Below, piece by piece: positions 35,201 through 46,663 of a DNA stretch of 64,000 nt; position 1 is the stretch's first letter, and every line of letters begins with the position of its first letter. A model generated the notes under the pieces. The model did not search any database. It was not told where the DNA came from and was given only the letters and a program-made list of their open reading frames with translations. The position numbers and the translations under genes were made by a program. The DNA lies in contig OZ026843.1 in the NCBI GenBank assembly GCA_964023205.1, forward strand, positions 11,637,093-11,701,092, in the 5' to 3' direction. Origin of the DNA: Lutraria lutraria. Lineage: Eukaryota; Mollusca; Bivalvia; Venerida; Mactridae.

Positions 35201-35613
35201 AAACAGTTGACATAAAAAAAACATTAAAGCTGAATTACCTTCGGTAAACAAGGTAATGTTGCAATTGTAAAATTTGTTTGCTTTATGTACCTCATTCTGG
35301 TATGACACCTGTTCTAGATCTAATTGGGCTGTATGATGGCTTCATACTTCGTCTTTATTTGAATTAATACTACTCTAATGGTTGATCATACATCAAATCA
35401 CATTATTTAGGAGATAGAATATTTCTGTACAGTTAATGAAATTCTGAGCCTACAGACAGAATTAATAGTTATAAAAACCTGATTTTATTAGGAATAAAAG
35501 CCATAGATATCCAAGGTGATGTGGATATATATAATGGGACTTGGCAGTGTCTAATTTTTGTTTTTTCATTCTTTGCTCTGTTTCCAATGCATTGAAAGCA
35601 AAAGGATCTAATT

Positions 35614-35637
35614 CTGTAGTGTTTATAAACACTGCAG
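35614..35637. repeat. 24-bp near-perfect palindrome
   Basis: The core AGTGTTTATAAACACT is a perfect 16-bp palindrome, and CTG...CAG extends it with one mismatched pair. Confidence 0.7.
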
Positions 35638-38474
35638 GTGGACAGTGTAAGGCTAGGTCCTAAATTAGTAGATTATAAATAATAGATTTTTGCATGACTT
35701 AGCGAGCTAGCTGCTTTAATGTATTTCATGAAATGAGAAATTACAGCCAGTTGAGTTTACTGGTCATCAATGTAATTCTATCATAGGAAATTTTCTAATT
35801 TATTGTTTCATTTCTACTGTTTCTACATTTCTCCTAAGAATTCTTCTCTGTTATACAAAATACTTCAGATTTCTAATCAAATAATCTTACTTACTCAGTT
35901 TGTTAGTGCTAAAAGACCGACCATAATGCTGTACTCCCATTGCCAAATATCTTAGTAGTTGTGCGATATCTTGAACAGACAACAAGTTTTAATTATTGTA
36001 AATGTTTTTGTCATTAATCAAGATTAGTATTCTGTCTACTACACCTCTACACATAATGAGATTGGAGATTATAAATGATGACACATTTTGGTACCTCAGG
36101 TTGAGAAAATGGTGTATTATAATTGAAAAAGAATTTCCACCAAATTGCTTGAATTATTATATTAAGACCAGTGCATTATTCACTCAAATACACATTTGTT
36201 ACTGAATTTGTTGCAATAGCCTTGAGACATCTTGGTAAAAAGTAGTTCTCTTTATATAACTACACATCTGAGACTGGTTTCATTACAATGCAAGAATATC
36301 TTCTTTTCCCCAATGGCATATTGATCAGAAAAGTGTTAATTGCACAAAAGTATTTCCTTTAAAACACTCAAATGAATTCATGGAACCTGTTTTCTTGTAG
36401 AAATCTTTCGGCAGATTCTGAGGTAATTGTCTCTGCAAAAATATTTATAAAATTTAACTGAAATTGAAATGGTCGTCTGCAACGAAGAGGATTCATTTAA
36501 CTTTTTATGGCATTATCAGTTCTGACTTCAATTACGTGTTTTTGATTTAAAGAGGGTTTGTTGTTTTCAACACACAAGAATTACTAAACTTTAGATCATT
36601 ACCGTCTGACCATATCTCAAATAAACAACTGATTCTTAATTAAATGATAATTACCAGTATTCCTAGACGTTGTCTTTGTTATAAACCTTGTTGTAATATC
36701 TGAAACATTGTGAGTTAATTTCTAGTTTCAAATGCTAAGTTTTAGCCCACAGGACAGTCCCTTTGGCATGTGCTATTCAACAAAGTTTTCCAATCTTATT
36801 GTTATATGTTTATATTATCCTTACTTGGCAACATAAGATAGTAATTCTGACATTATAACCTAACAAATCAAAGTTAGTACGCCTTGTCACATTTGTCAAG
36901 TGATAATAGTAGGTTCTATGCCACCATTATGTACACCTCCTCACCCCAGGATAGCTGTTATAACTTAAGGAATATATATCAAATAATTCTTATATAGTCT
37001 AATCAATGTAATCAAGCCCAAGTGCCATGAAAGCTTGAATGGGTGAAATATTGGAAACCATTGTCTTTGATTATAAGTTTCAGTTCCAGAATTTCTCTCT
37101 TGGAGGATTCTGCCAGCAGTATGTAACCAAACTATTTGTGAGAATGGAAGAAAAGAGAGTTTATAATAGGTATTGTCTGCCAGTATTCTGATGTTGTGTA
37201 GATTAACCATCTACACCAATCTACATTTTCATAAAATGTTATCAGAATTGTCTTCTAATATCTAGAGTTATATTGAAGCTTTTGACCTTGATACATGTGT
37301 AAATGACAATGTTTAATTTGATGGATGAATTTTCTGTTTGTGGGATATAATCATGATGAAAGCAACCATAAATAATTGATTGAGATATGGCTTATTAAAC
37401 AGTAGGTATAGACCACAAAACATGACTGAAAGTAGAAAATATTTCTTACAATATATCATCAGGTAGTTTTAGAATAACACTGAAGACAGTGATTCCTTCT
37501 CCCAGTTAGGGTATAATTGACAGAACTATTTTACAGTATATTTGCTGCAAAGATCATCTAATTATGCTCTTAATTGAATAAGCTGTGGTTTGTGATGTTT
37601 CCTGTTTTTGAACTGTCAACAGAGTTCTTTTATCTGCATTTACTGCTTTTTCAGAACCTTAAGCAATAGTGTTTTGATCCTTGTGCTTCCGAGTGTCAGT
37701 CTTTTAAGATGTAAGCGTTGCACTTCAGAACTAAAATAGAGAGCACTTTTGCTTGATTTCTGTGGGTGATTGTCTTGGAAATATGAAATTTACCATTTGG
37801 AATTATAAGCAACAATGTTTTTGGCCTTTGTAACTGTAAAGAATTCTGTGGAGATTTGTTTGCATTGATGATCAGTGCGGCTGGCAATGATGATTGGATT
37901 GAAGCATTGATACCATTTGGAGAACAAAAATGTTGCACTGAACGGAGCAGTTAGCATTTTTTTTTTTCCAGATTTGACCAATTAGGTAAATATTGTTGGA
38001 GCTGTTAGCAATGATTTCGGACTCCTTGTGTCACAAGTTAATAATGTAAGGATCTACTTGAACCATGGACAATGGTGTTGGGTCATGCCTGAGACATGAG
38101 TATTAGAGTTTGATCTTACTTGGATCATGAGCAACTATATTGTTTTTCACTCTTATTAACTGCATGGTGTATTTTATTCTGGACAGTGTTCTACTTTCTA
38201 GTAAACATGCTCTGAGGTCCCAGCTTTATTTCATCCTTCACTATAAAACCTGAACGAGGGACCATTTAATTCATGGATGATGGTGCATTAATTGGATTTT
38301 GATTCGAAGACTGGTGCCAATTAGAAACTTATCATTTTTGTTGATTTATATGAAGACTTGGTGTATCCAATTTTTAATTATCAGTTTATTTTTCTGTTCA
38401 ATGATTCATTGTATTTTATTTTGCATTTTGTCTGTAATGTTACTTTAAAGTAAGCTATTGTAAGAAAGTTTCTG

Positions 38475-38506
38475 ATAAAATAAACAAGTTTATTGATTGA
38501 TTGAAA
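38475..38506 (+). mobile_element. Possible 3' terminus of a LINE
   Basis: AAAATAAACAAGTTTATTGA followed by TTGATTGAAA resembles LINE 3' ends with an AATAAA-like signal and a TTGA microsatellite tail. No upstream coding trace was recognised. Confidence 0.3.
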
Positions 38507-39652
38507 CCTCTCAAGACATTGTTTCTAATTTTCAAGCTCCCTATAACAAAATTCAGTGATATTTCACCATCACCTTGTGGTATCAGAGAATAGAAAGTAT
38601 CTTTTATGGGTTTAATTTCATACTGTAACATCATATACAGTCTGTACTGAGAAAATAATGAATAAATTATTATCTATGTGTGGTTATGCATTTTCCATTT
38701 TGAATTGTATTGAACATTGTATTTACTTACATCTGAATGGGAGTATGGGTTATAGAAGACCTTATTAGCTTTGAATCTTATATTTCATCTGAGATCCCAG
38801 ATATTTATTGATAATCCTACTGCTTGTCTTCTATATATTCAGACACGGTTTACATGAAATCCTGGCTTACCTTAGCATATTTGAAGTTTCTGAATTTCCC
38901 CAAATTTACCATGAACTCCTTTTTTGGCCCCTTACAATATGAACACATTGAACTTGATTGTACTGTATTTTATTTTTGTATCTGTCTGTTATTCATTTAT
39001 GTTTAACTTATTTTTGGTTTCATTGAGGGTAAGTTTTTACAGTGTCTTTGAGACGTCTCCTATGAAGAAAAAAAATTCAACTCATGAGGGAATTTTCAGG
39101 TAAAAACATACTTTTCAGAATGGGGACCAGTCTAACATGTCGATATGATATTATTGTGGTTATGCATTTTATTACTGATCCACTTACATTAAAAAAGTGC
39201 CTTTGGTGGAAACACTTGTGTACTGCACAGACTTGTTTGCCAGTAACCTACCCCCTCCTGTCCATAAATCAAACAATATAGTCCAACAGTCTCTCTACAG
39301 TACATTATTTGTAACATTGGCCATGTATTATCCAAGCAATTTAAGCTAAAATCAGGAGAGGAAAATGTATTGTATCAATAATTGCTCTTTTTCTCTATGT
39401 AAGTTTGGGTATTTTACAAAACTGCTGTCTTTTCTGGAACATACTGATTCATTTCACAGAAAACTTTGTAGAAAATCTGCATGAATTGTTGAGAAAGAAT
39501 TATGACTTTGATCTGTATGCTACAATATTTATGCAATTGACTTGGATGTTAATTACAGTATATATCAGTAATCCATAGGGTGTCTGATGAGTGTGTTTGA
39601 TTGCTGCTTTTAGGGTTTTCAATTCTACTTTTTTCTTGTACATCAGTGTAAT

Positions 39653-40250
39653 GTTTTTAGCTCACATGAGCACTTGTGCTCAGGATGAGCTTTTGTGATC
39701 AGTCTTCGTCCAGCCTCGTGTGGCTTCAAACTTTACCTTGTGAACATACTAGGGGCCACATTTTTAGCTCAATTTTTGCTAAACTGGGTTAGAATGTTAA
39801 TATCGACAAAATCTTGAACGAGTTCGATAATGGGCCATTTTGGATCTTCTTGAAACTTTGTCAGAATGTTCATTTCAATGATATGTAGTCAAGTTCGATA
39901 ATGGGTCATCTGTGGTCTAAAACTAGGTCACTAGGGCAAATTGCTGGAAAACCTTGTGAACACTCTAGAAGTCACTGTTTTGATTGGATCGTCATGAAAC
40001 CTTGTCAGAATGTCATAAACTAGGTCACAAGGTCAAATCTTAAGAAAACTTTGTCTATGCTGTAGTTGTCATGGTTTTGATTGGATCTCCACCCAACCTT
40101 GTCAGAATGTTTGTCTTATTTATAAGTAGGACAAGCTCTAACATGGGTCGTCTGGGGTCAGAAACTAGGTCATAGGTTCAAAACAATGTTTTAATGAGTA
40201 AACAAACGTTACAATGATTGTCATGTGAGCGTTATAGGGCCCTCTTGTTT
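39653..40250 (+). mobile_element. AGCTCACATGAGC-headed element with about three monomers
   Basis: Head with TGAGCAC-tt-GTGCTCA hairpin inside AGCTCA...TGAGCT, then repeating words CTTGTCAGAATGT, GATTGGATCKYCA, AACTAGGTCA and CAAGTTCGATAATGGG spaced about 150 bp apart. Tail TATAGGGCCCTCTTGTTT. Confidence 0.8.
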
Positions 40251-40405
40251 ATAATACCTTCTCTGGTCTGGAAATATTTTTCCATCATGTGCAGACAGAC
40301 TGTATGAGGGGAAGTCTTTTATGACATCACAGATTTGATTTGTGAGCTTGTACTTTGACCAATTTATATGACAGTATTTTCTGTGTAAAAATTACCCTAT
40401 ACCAT

Positions 40406-40632
40406 GGGGTTTCTTTATTATATAGTTGAAGCCTGTAAAGGGCACCTATCCCTCAGAAAATTTCCTTGAAATCATGGAGTTTTCCCCATACTTTTATTAA
40501 CTTCTTGAAATTTCATTCTCAAATTAGTTTTAGGCAATACTTTTTCCACAAAAGAGGCTTCAAACCTGCTATTTCATCCCCATATTGAGTCTTTAAGGAT
40601 GCCTTCCCCAAGACATAGAGAAATACCCTGTA
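40406..40632 (+). repeat. Dispersed repeat C, copy 1
   Basis: Pairs with 44741-44957. Shared words: CCCTCAGAAAATTTC, TTGAAATTTCATTC, AAATTRGTTT, AAAAGAGGCTT and TCCCCATATTRAG. Unclassified and non-coding. Confidence 0.7.
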
Positions 40633-41428
40633 TACTTTGCTTCATTACGCTGTTTAAGGAATCGATGTTCACTGGAAATTGTAAATCTGCAGAATTGATG
40701 ACTATTCAGTTTCATCGCATGTCACATACGGTCTTAAATGTGATTCCTTATGCTGTGACAATTAGAGTGCTGTGTTGATATGATTCATTTTTCAAAGCTT
40801 AGATAGGTTGCATTTTCTATTCAATCAAGGCAAGATATTGCTGTAAAGGTTTGGGAATAACCTTTCATTTATCAGGTTATTTTTGCCAATTTTGAAGCAC
40901 AATTTATCAAAATATCAATGGAACTACAAAGACTTTTCCCAACTTATTCATTCCTCTACTAGTCTGTTACACTCAATGCAAAATATTAGTTGATGTAACA
41001 CAATTCTGTTCTACTGTTCAATGTCATTATATGAAAGTGTCTGGTTGATCACTAGACGTTTTCATTGCTTATCTCTTCCTGTAGTTTAGTATGTCCGGAT
41101 GGTACAAAAGTTTTTTCTTTTAGTGATGTTTTCATTAGTCATTTTTTTCTTATTTTGGTAAACTAAAGTCTGTACTGATTAGGTGGAATATTGAATGGTT
41201 TGTGTATGATTTGATTATTGTATTTGCCTCTGTAAAACATTCCTACTTTGTGTATTTGTTTTCAGTCTTTAGTTTGACCCCAACCTTTAAAACTTAGATT
41301 GTCTCAAAGGGTATGTGATCTAAGAAATTTATTGGTCAAACATCAAGGTTATCAAGACCCCTAAAGATTAATCAATGAAGTCAGATCATTACCAAAATAA
41401 TGCTCTTGGCTGAAAAAAGGGTCGTTTT
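40633..41428. other. Intron stretch, nothing recognised
   Basis: AT-rich sequence without a named repeat. Confidence 0.5.
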
Positions 41429-41650
41429 ATGGGAACACCCATGGCTGGCGGGCGGGGGGCGTCCACAACAGTGTCCGCTCTCTAATTCAAACAATTGGAA
41501 ACATGGAAATATTTATGGCCATGAAATCTCAGTCAAGTTCGATAACCAGCCCATCGGCCCAGGTACTTCTGAGTTATGCCCCGTGACGCTTTGAAAAATG
41601 AATTTTAACAGGCTTATTAAAAAGAGTTATGACCTGGCACTCTTGTTGTT
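41429..41650 (+). mobile_element. Short element with CACTCTTGTTG tail and GC-rich head
   Basis: A GC-rich start (GGCTGGCGGGCGGGGGGCGT near 41441) stands out from the AT-rich surroundings. AGTCAAGTTCGATAACCAGC and TTCTGAGTTATGCCCCGTGA resemble words in the hairpin-headed monomers, and it ends GACCTGGCACTCTTGTTG. Confidence 0.5.
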
Positions 41651-42311
41651 TTAGAGGTCAACAATTGATCTTAACTCAGAGCCTGGAAAATGTTATTTAA
41701 TCAGTAACTCCTGAAAGACCAGGATTAATTGTCTCCTCATTTGGATGGTTTCCTATGACAACTAAACTTTATTGATACATCCTTTGGGTTCAATAGGTCA
41801 AGTTTTGCAACTGCTTGGTCAGCGCTTCATGATCCACAGTAGTTACTGTTGAGATCATAGATCCATAATTATGTGTTTAACAAACATCTCATGTTGTAAC
41901 AACATGATTTAAATGTCTAGATGTTATCAGAACTAGTTCTAGAACGTTTGATAACAAATCAAATGAAACAGACACTTTGCTGTATGTAGTCAGCCAAAAG
42001 TCATTATAACCATTCTCAGATGTGCTCTTTCCAGGAGATTTTAGTGTTTGAATATTACTAAATGTCTAGCAACACTCCTTATGCTTTGGTGTATACTATT
42101 TTGAGAACAGTCATTATTCCATATACATACATAGGTTTTCTTGGTACAGTTATAGTTACCAATGGAATTAAGCAGTATTGCTATGATTTTTTGGGTTGAA
42201 TTATTGTGTACCATTGGGAATTTCAATTTACTGTTTTGTTTTATGTTGTTTTTATGCTGTTAATGATTATTCCTGATTGACTTTACTACCTCTGCTCCAT
42301 GATTATCATCC
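41651..42311. other. Intron stretch, nothing recognised
   Basis: No coding or repeat signal that I can name. Confidence 0.5.
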
Positions 42312-42566
42312 GGTACTTAACCAAAAGTCCTCAAGCAATGGTGTTGATCTTTTAACAGTCCTTAAGCTATGGTACTTACATGATTACAGTTCTAAAGCCA
42401 TCATATACTAACCTGATTGTAGTCTTCAAGCAATGATATACTTACCTAGCTGGTTACAGTCCCCAAACAAAGGACAGTACTTACCTTAGTGGTATACATA
42501 CTTACCTGATAGTCCACAAGCAATGGTATATTTACCTGATAACAGACAGCAAGCAATTATCAGGTT
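42312..42566. repeat. Degenerate tandem repeat of about 33 bp
   Basis: The words ACTTACCTGATTACAG, TCCTCAAGCAATGGT and TATACTTACC recur about seven times with drifting spacing (30-40 bp). Confidence 0.65.
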
Positions 42567-43465
42567 TCATGTATGAAACTGAATTAGACACCTATTGTCT
42601 TGAGACTTGATATCTTTGGTTACATTAGGTCTCCAAACTTAGTGCTTCGACTGTTCCTAACCCCTTCCAGTCTAGTCTGTCCAAATGTTAAGTTAGTGTT
42701 TCAATATGTAAGGGAAATGTGTCTGTCTGAGAATTTGTCTGGTACAGTGAAATTGAAATCTGCTGCAGTGGCAGCATGCTAGGATAGAGAACATAAAGCA
42801 ACATATTATTATGTGGGGCACAAATTTATGGCTTCTGAAAATGGGATTATATTAATTTGTGTCTCCTAGTGCTATACTTGATGAGTGTTACGTCTAAATA
42901 TAATGTGATCATATCTAGGCAGATCTGAGTCTACAACTCCCTCCATTATTTCATTAGAGGAATTACAGTAGGATAAAAACCTCTTGTATTTAATCATGCC
43001 AGATAGTAAATGTGTTTGTGTTACAAATTGACAGGGTAGCGCATTGATAAATCTTGTCCTTTTATGGAAAACGAATGAAATGTCAGTCTGTGATTGAAAC
43101 TTACTGTGAAAGTCTTAAGATAGGATTCTGAGTGGGGGCTTTTATTGTGTTTTCATCCGTGGTAGTCAGGTAAAAGAGCAATAACAGAAGGATTTATAAT
43201 GGTTTTAGTAGAGCTTTCCTTTTATGTATCTGTGCAGAATCTCAATTCATGATACAGTGATCAATGCAGACACCATGAATCTTCTAACATAGCTGACTAT
43301 GTTATATTGTTGTTGTACTAGTCTGCTGTTTGAAGAAACGATATGTTGTCTGAAGGAAGAATATTAATAAGATAAAAGTTTAAATAACCTTTACAGAATA
43401 CATGACAAACACTGATATTACTTGACTTTTTCGTTGTATTGTATAGACAAAAACAATTATGCTAG
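42567..43465. other. Intron stretch, nothing recognised
   Basis: No coding or repeat signal that I can name. Confidence 0.5.
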
Positions 43466-43603
43466 CAGAGCCTTTTTTCCTAAAATTGGGAAGGGGCCTT
43501 AGCCTTTCATTTTGGGAAATTGTTAAAATGGGAAAAAACAGCCTTTTTGCATTTGTGAAGTCACCGAATTTCAGCCTCTGTTATAGAAGGAAAAAAAGCC
43601 CTG
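43466..43603 (-). mobile_element. CAGGG-ended inverted-repeat element, short copy
   Basis: Ends CAGAGCCTTTTTTCC and GGAAAAAAAGCCCTG (13 of 15 complementary). Inside, AATTGGGAAGGGGCCTTAGC and CTTTCATTTTGGGAAA are the reverse complement of the right part of 51886-52099. It is 138 bp against 214 bp there, so it has an internal deletion. Confidence 0.7.
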
Positions 43604-44740
43604 GATAGTAATGCTTGGTTATGCTTGAACATGGTGGGACAATTAATGGAAGTTTGGCTCTTCCATTTTCATGCTTGACCATAAATATAATGTTGTTTAC
43701 CTTTAATTTTCTTTGGTTATTGTGCAGATTCCTGACAATATCAAGATACATACAGTAAAGATCAATATTCAAATATTGGGAATTCTTCAAGATATGATAT
43801 AAGATTATGTAATTACACATTGTCAACAAATGCTGACATATCTTTCTTTTTGTTGGAATAATACTTGTTAAGGTTTATGTCAGTATTTTGTCTGGATCTG
43901 AGATGTAATATGTATGTCTGAAATATAAGGTATAAAAATGAATATGTCTTATCAATCTACTATTCATCTAGTTCAGAGAAGCCACGATCATAAAAAGAAC
44001 ATTTTTGGGAGCTGTACACTAAAGTCAATGAGTTAATTAGATGTATATATTCAAGATGTCAATTAAGATGCCTTTGGCATGTACATTCATATAGCTCTAA
44101 TAATTTGAAAGTTTGCATTCGTTTTCAAAAGACGTTGTGAAGCATCAGAATTAAAATTCAGCTCAGATGATGACAAAGTTTCCTTGAAAGATTCGTAATG
44201 TCAATGATGTTTGTCAAGCTACATAATTCAGTGGGTTATTTTTGCATTGATTGTGAAATAAGCTTGTACAAGTTATGTTGTTCTTAATACACAATGACAG
44301 CTGCTTCAGTCCTCTTCCAGTACTTGTGTCTTTATTATAACTGTTGTTCATTACCTTTCCAAAGGTGAGCTTCTAGAATGCTCTTCCAAATGAACATGAA
44401 ACAATTTAATAATGACATAATGATATTAATTTTGTTGTGTTCTTTTTTCATTAAGATTATTTATGTTTAGTTTAATTGTGTGGAATTATTCTTACTGATA
44501 AAAGATTTTAGATATATTTAGACTACATGTATTGATAAAGTGATGAATGTTTTAACTGAAAATATTGGAATAACACAATGTATAATGACACACCCATTTG
44601 TTCAAATTATTCAGATTCCAGTAATTCTGAATGTTATTTTGTACTGAATTTGGCGACATCCATTTTGTTGAAAAAATATGACATATACATTTGTACCAGT
44701 TTTAACATAATATCTATTCAGCTGGGACATTTTGACACAA
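43604..44740. other. Intron stretch, nothing recognised
   Basis: No coding or repeat signal that I can name. Confidence 0.5.
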
Positions 44741-44957
44741 GGGGTGTTCTTTATTGTGTAATTGTAGCATGTACAGGATTTGTCTTCCCCTCAGAAAATT
44801 TCTTTGGAATCATACAATTTTCCTGAAAGTTCCAATTAACTCTTTGAAATTTCATTCCCCAAATTGGTTTCAGACGAGAATATTGTCCTCAAAAGAGGCT
44901 TTATAGTCCCCATATTAAGGCCTAGGGCGCCCCCTACAAAGCATAAAGAAGGCCCGT
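44741..44957 (+). repeat. Dispersed repeat C, copy 2
   Basis: Match to 40406-40632 in the same orientation: GGGGTGTTCTTTATT, CCCCTCAGAAAATTTCTTTG, TTTGAAATTTCATTCCCCAA, AAAAGAGGCTTTATAGTCCC. Confidence 0.7.
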
Positions 44958-46487
44958 ACAATTTAACTTTCATGATTATTTAACCACTGGTTGTGAAGTT
45001 CAATTTAAGTTAGTTAGTCGATGCTTACTAATTGTTTTGGATCACTTAGTGTCTGTTGCCCTCTTAGACTCGTTTAAATATTCCCTTATAAATCCACCTC
45101 CCTAATTTTTAACACCCTTTTTTTAGTTGAGAAAAGAAATCATGAATGATTCAATTGATCTTTCAAATTATATCCAGTACATTTAAGGATTGTTCAACAT
45201 AATGCTGGGGGGGGGGGGATATTCCTTATGATCTGGTTTTGTTTGATTGTGAGCCAAATTGAATTGTGTCAGTGTCACTTGTTTAGCTGTTAACAATATG
45301 AGGATGTTGTTGTGTTGGTGCTGCCTGTGTTTCACACCAGCGTTTCTTGTTACGTTGCCTTTCTCCATGCTCTGCTCTTTCTCTCTTACTTGATTAAAAC
45401 AATATTGAGTAGATTCTGCATTGTTGATGATTTATAGCTATTATTTTTTGTAAGGAAATGTAATAATTAAATCATCATTGATGCAATAGATTGATAGTCC
45501 CTGTGGTGGCTGTCTGGTTGTCATGAAGTCTAGATACATTGTGAAGTGTTGATATTAATGGAATGTTGACCAGAATTACTCTTTGAAGGATGTGTTTCTT
45601 GTTTTATTTTACCATGCTGTTCAATCTTGTTCTGTGGGAGGTTACTGATATTGCTGCAAACAATTTAAGTGTATAAATAAATGCACAGGAGAAAATTATT
45701 ACTTGTTACCACTGTTGTTAGTGTTTATGATTTATTACTGAAATTATGTCAGATGCACAATACAAGCCAAAGTTCTTAATGATGTCTATAAACTTGGTGC
45801 AATTTTTTTCAAATCCAATGATAGAGTATGTTCATTCAGTCATTATCAATATTCTGACTTCAATTATGAGCCAAGATTCAAGAAGAAATTTTAATTTTTA
45901 AATGAGAAGTTATTAAAACTTGACTTCTAATTTTTCATTTAAAACCTCGATAAAGTAAAGTAACCTAAAAATATTTTTTTCTTACTTTAAGTACATCATT
46001 AACTAAATTAGCAACATGAGTCTGAAATTCTCTCTTAGATAAAGCAGTTATGATTTCCTGCTGTGGGAGGGGGGGATATATAACAACTTAAAAGGTAACT
46101 GTCCCTGACTTCCAGATGATACTTAAAGTGTAAACTATGAAAATAAAAGTACTTCTAAAAATTTCCAAGAAGCAAATGTTTGACTTCAGTTTTGTACATC
46201 CTGTGATAGCATTAATATATCATTCTAAAGCTTTGCTTAAAATTCCATGCTTGACAAGCCTTCATGTCTTAAGGTATTTAAATGGCGTAAACATATTTTT
46301 TGGAAGACATAAATATTTAGTTCTTTGTTTGTAACATGTTATTTATGGCTTCTGTTTAACACCCAAAGCATAGATTTTAGTTAAAGATGGAAGTAAATGA
46401 CACAATATTTCAATAGAAATTTGTATAAGGTCCTGAGAACTAATTATTCCAACGGTTTGTAATGTTGCACCTCGTCTCATAATATCT
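44958..46487. other. Intron stretch with a 12-base G-tract
   Basis: Nothing coding. G12 lies at 45207-45218, a shorter G-run near 46070. Confidence 0.5.
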
Positions 46488-46663
46488 ACTGTCAAACCTG
46501 TGTTAGCTGCCACCTCCAAATAAATGCTACCCTGCGAATAAAGGCCATACTTTTAAAACTGTCATTGATTATTAGGAACAAATTGACTTCTGAAATCAGG
46601 CCACCTTTTAATTAAGGCCACATCTTCCCAAGAGTGACCTTTATTCATGGGTTTCATTGTATA
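46488..46663. repeat. Possible MITE (ACTGTCAAACCTG ends)
   Basis: Starts TACTGTCAAACCTGTGTTAG and ends GGGTTTCATTGTAT, weakly inverted. GCCACCTCC, AATAAAGGCCA, CAGGCCACC and AAGGCCACAT words repeat inside, as in a known animal MITE layout of alternating GGCCAC words. Single copy here. Confidence 0.45.

Larger units (their letters stand above)
31907..39652. other. Long repeat-poor intron stretch
   Basis: In 7.7 kb I recognise only a TTCATGAA repeat (32165), a near-palindrome (35614) and a possible retroelement tail (38475). No coding region is supported; hydrophobic open frames such as 34113-34454 have no family features. Confidence 0.5.
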
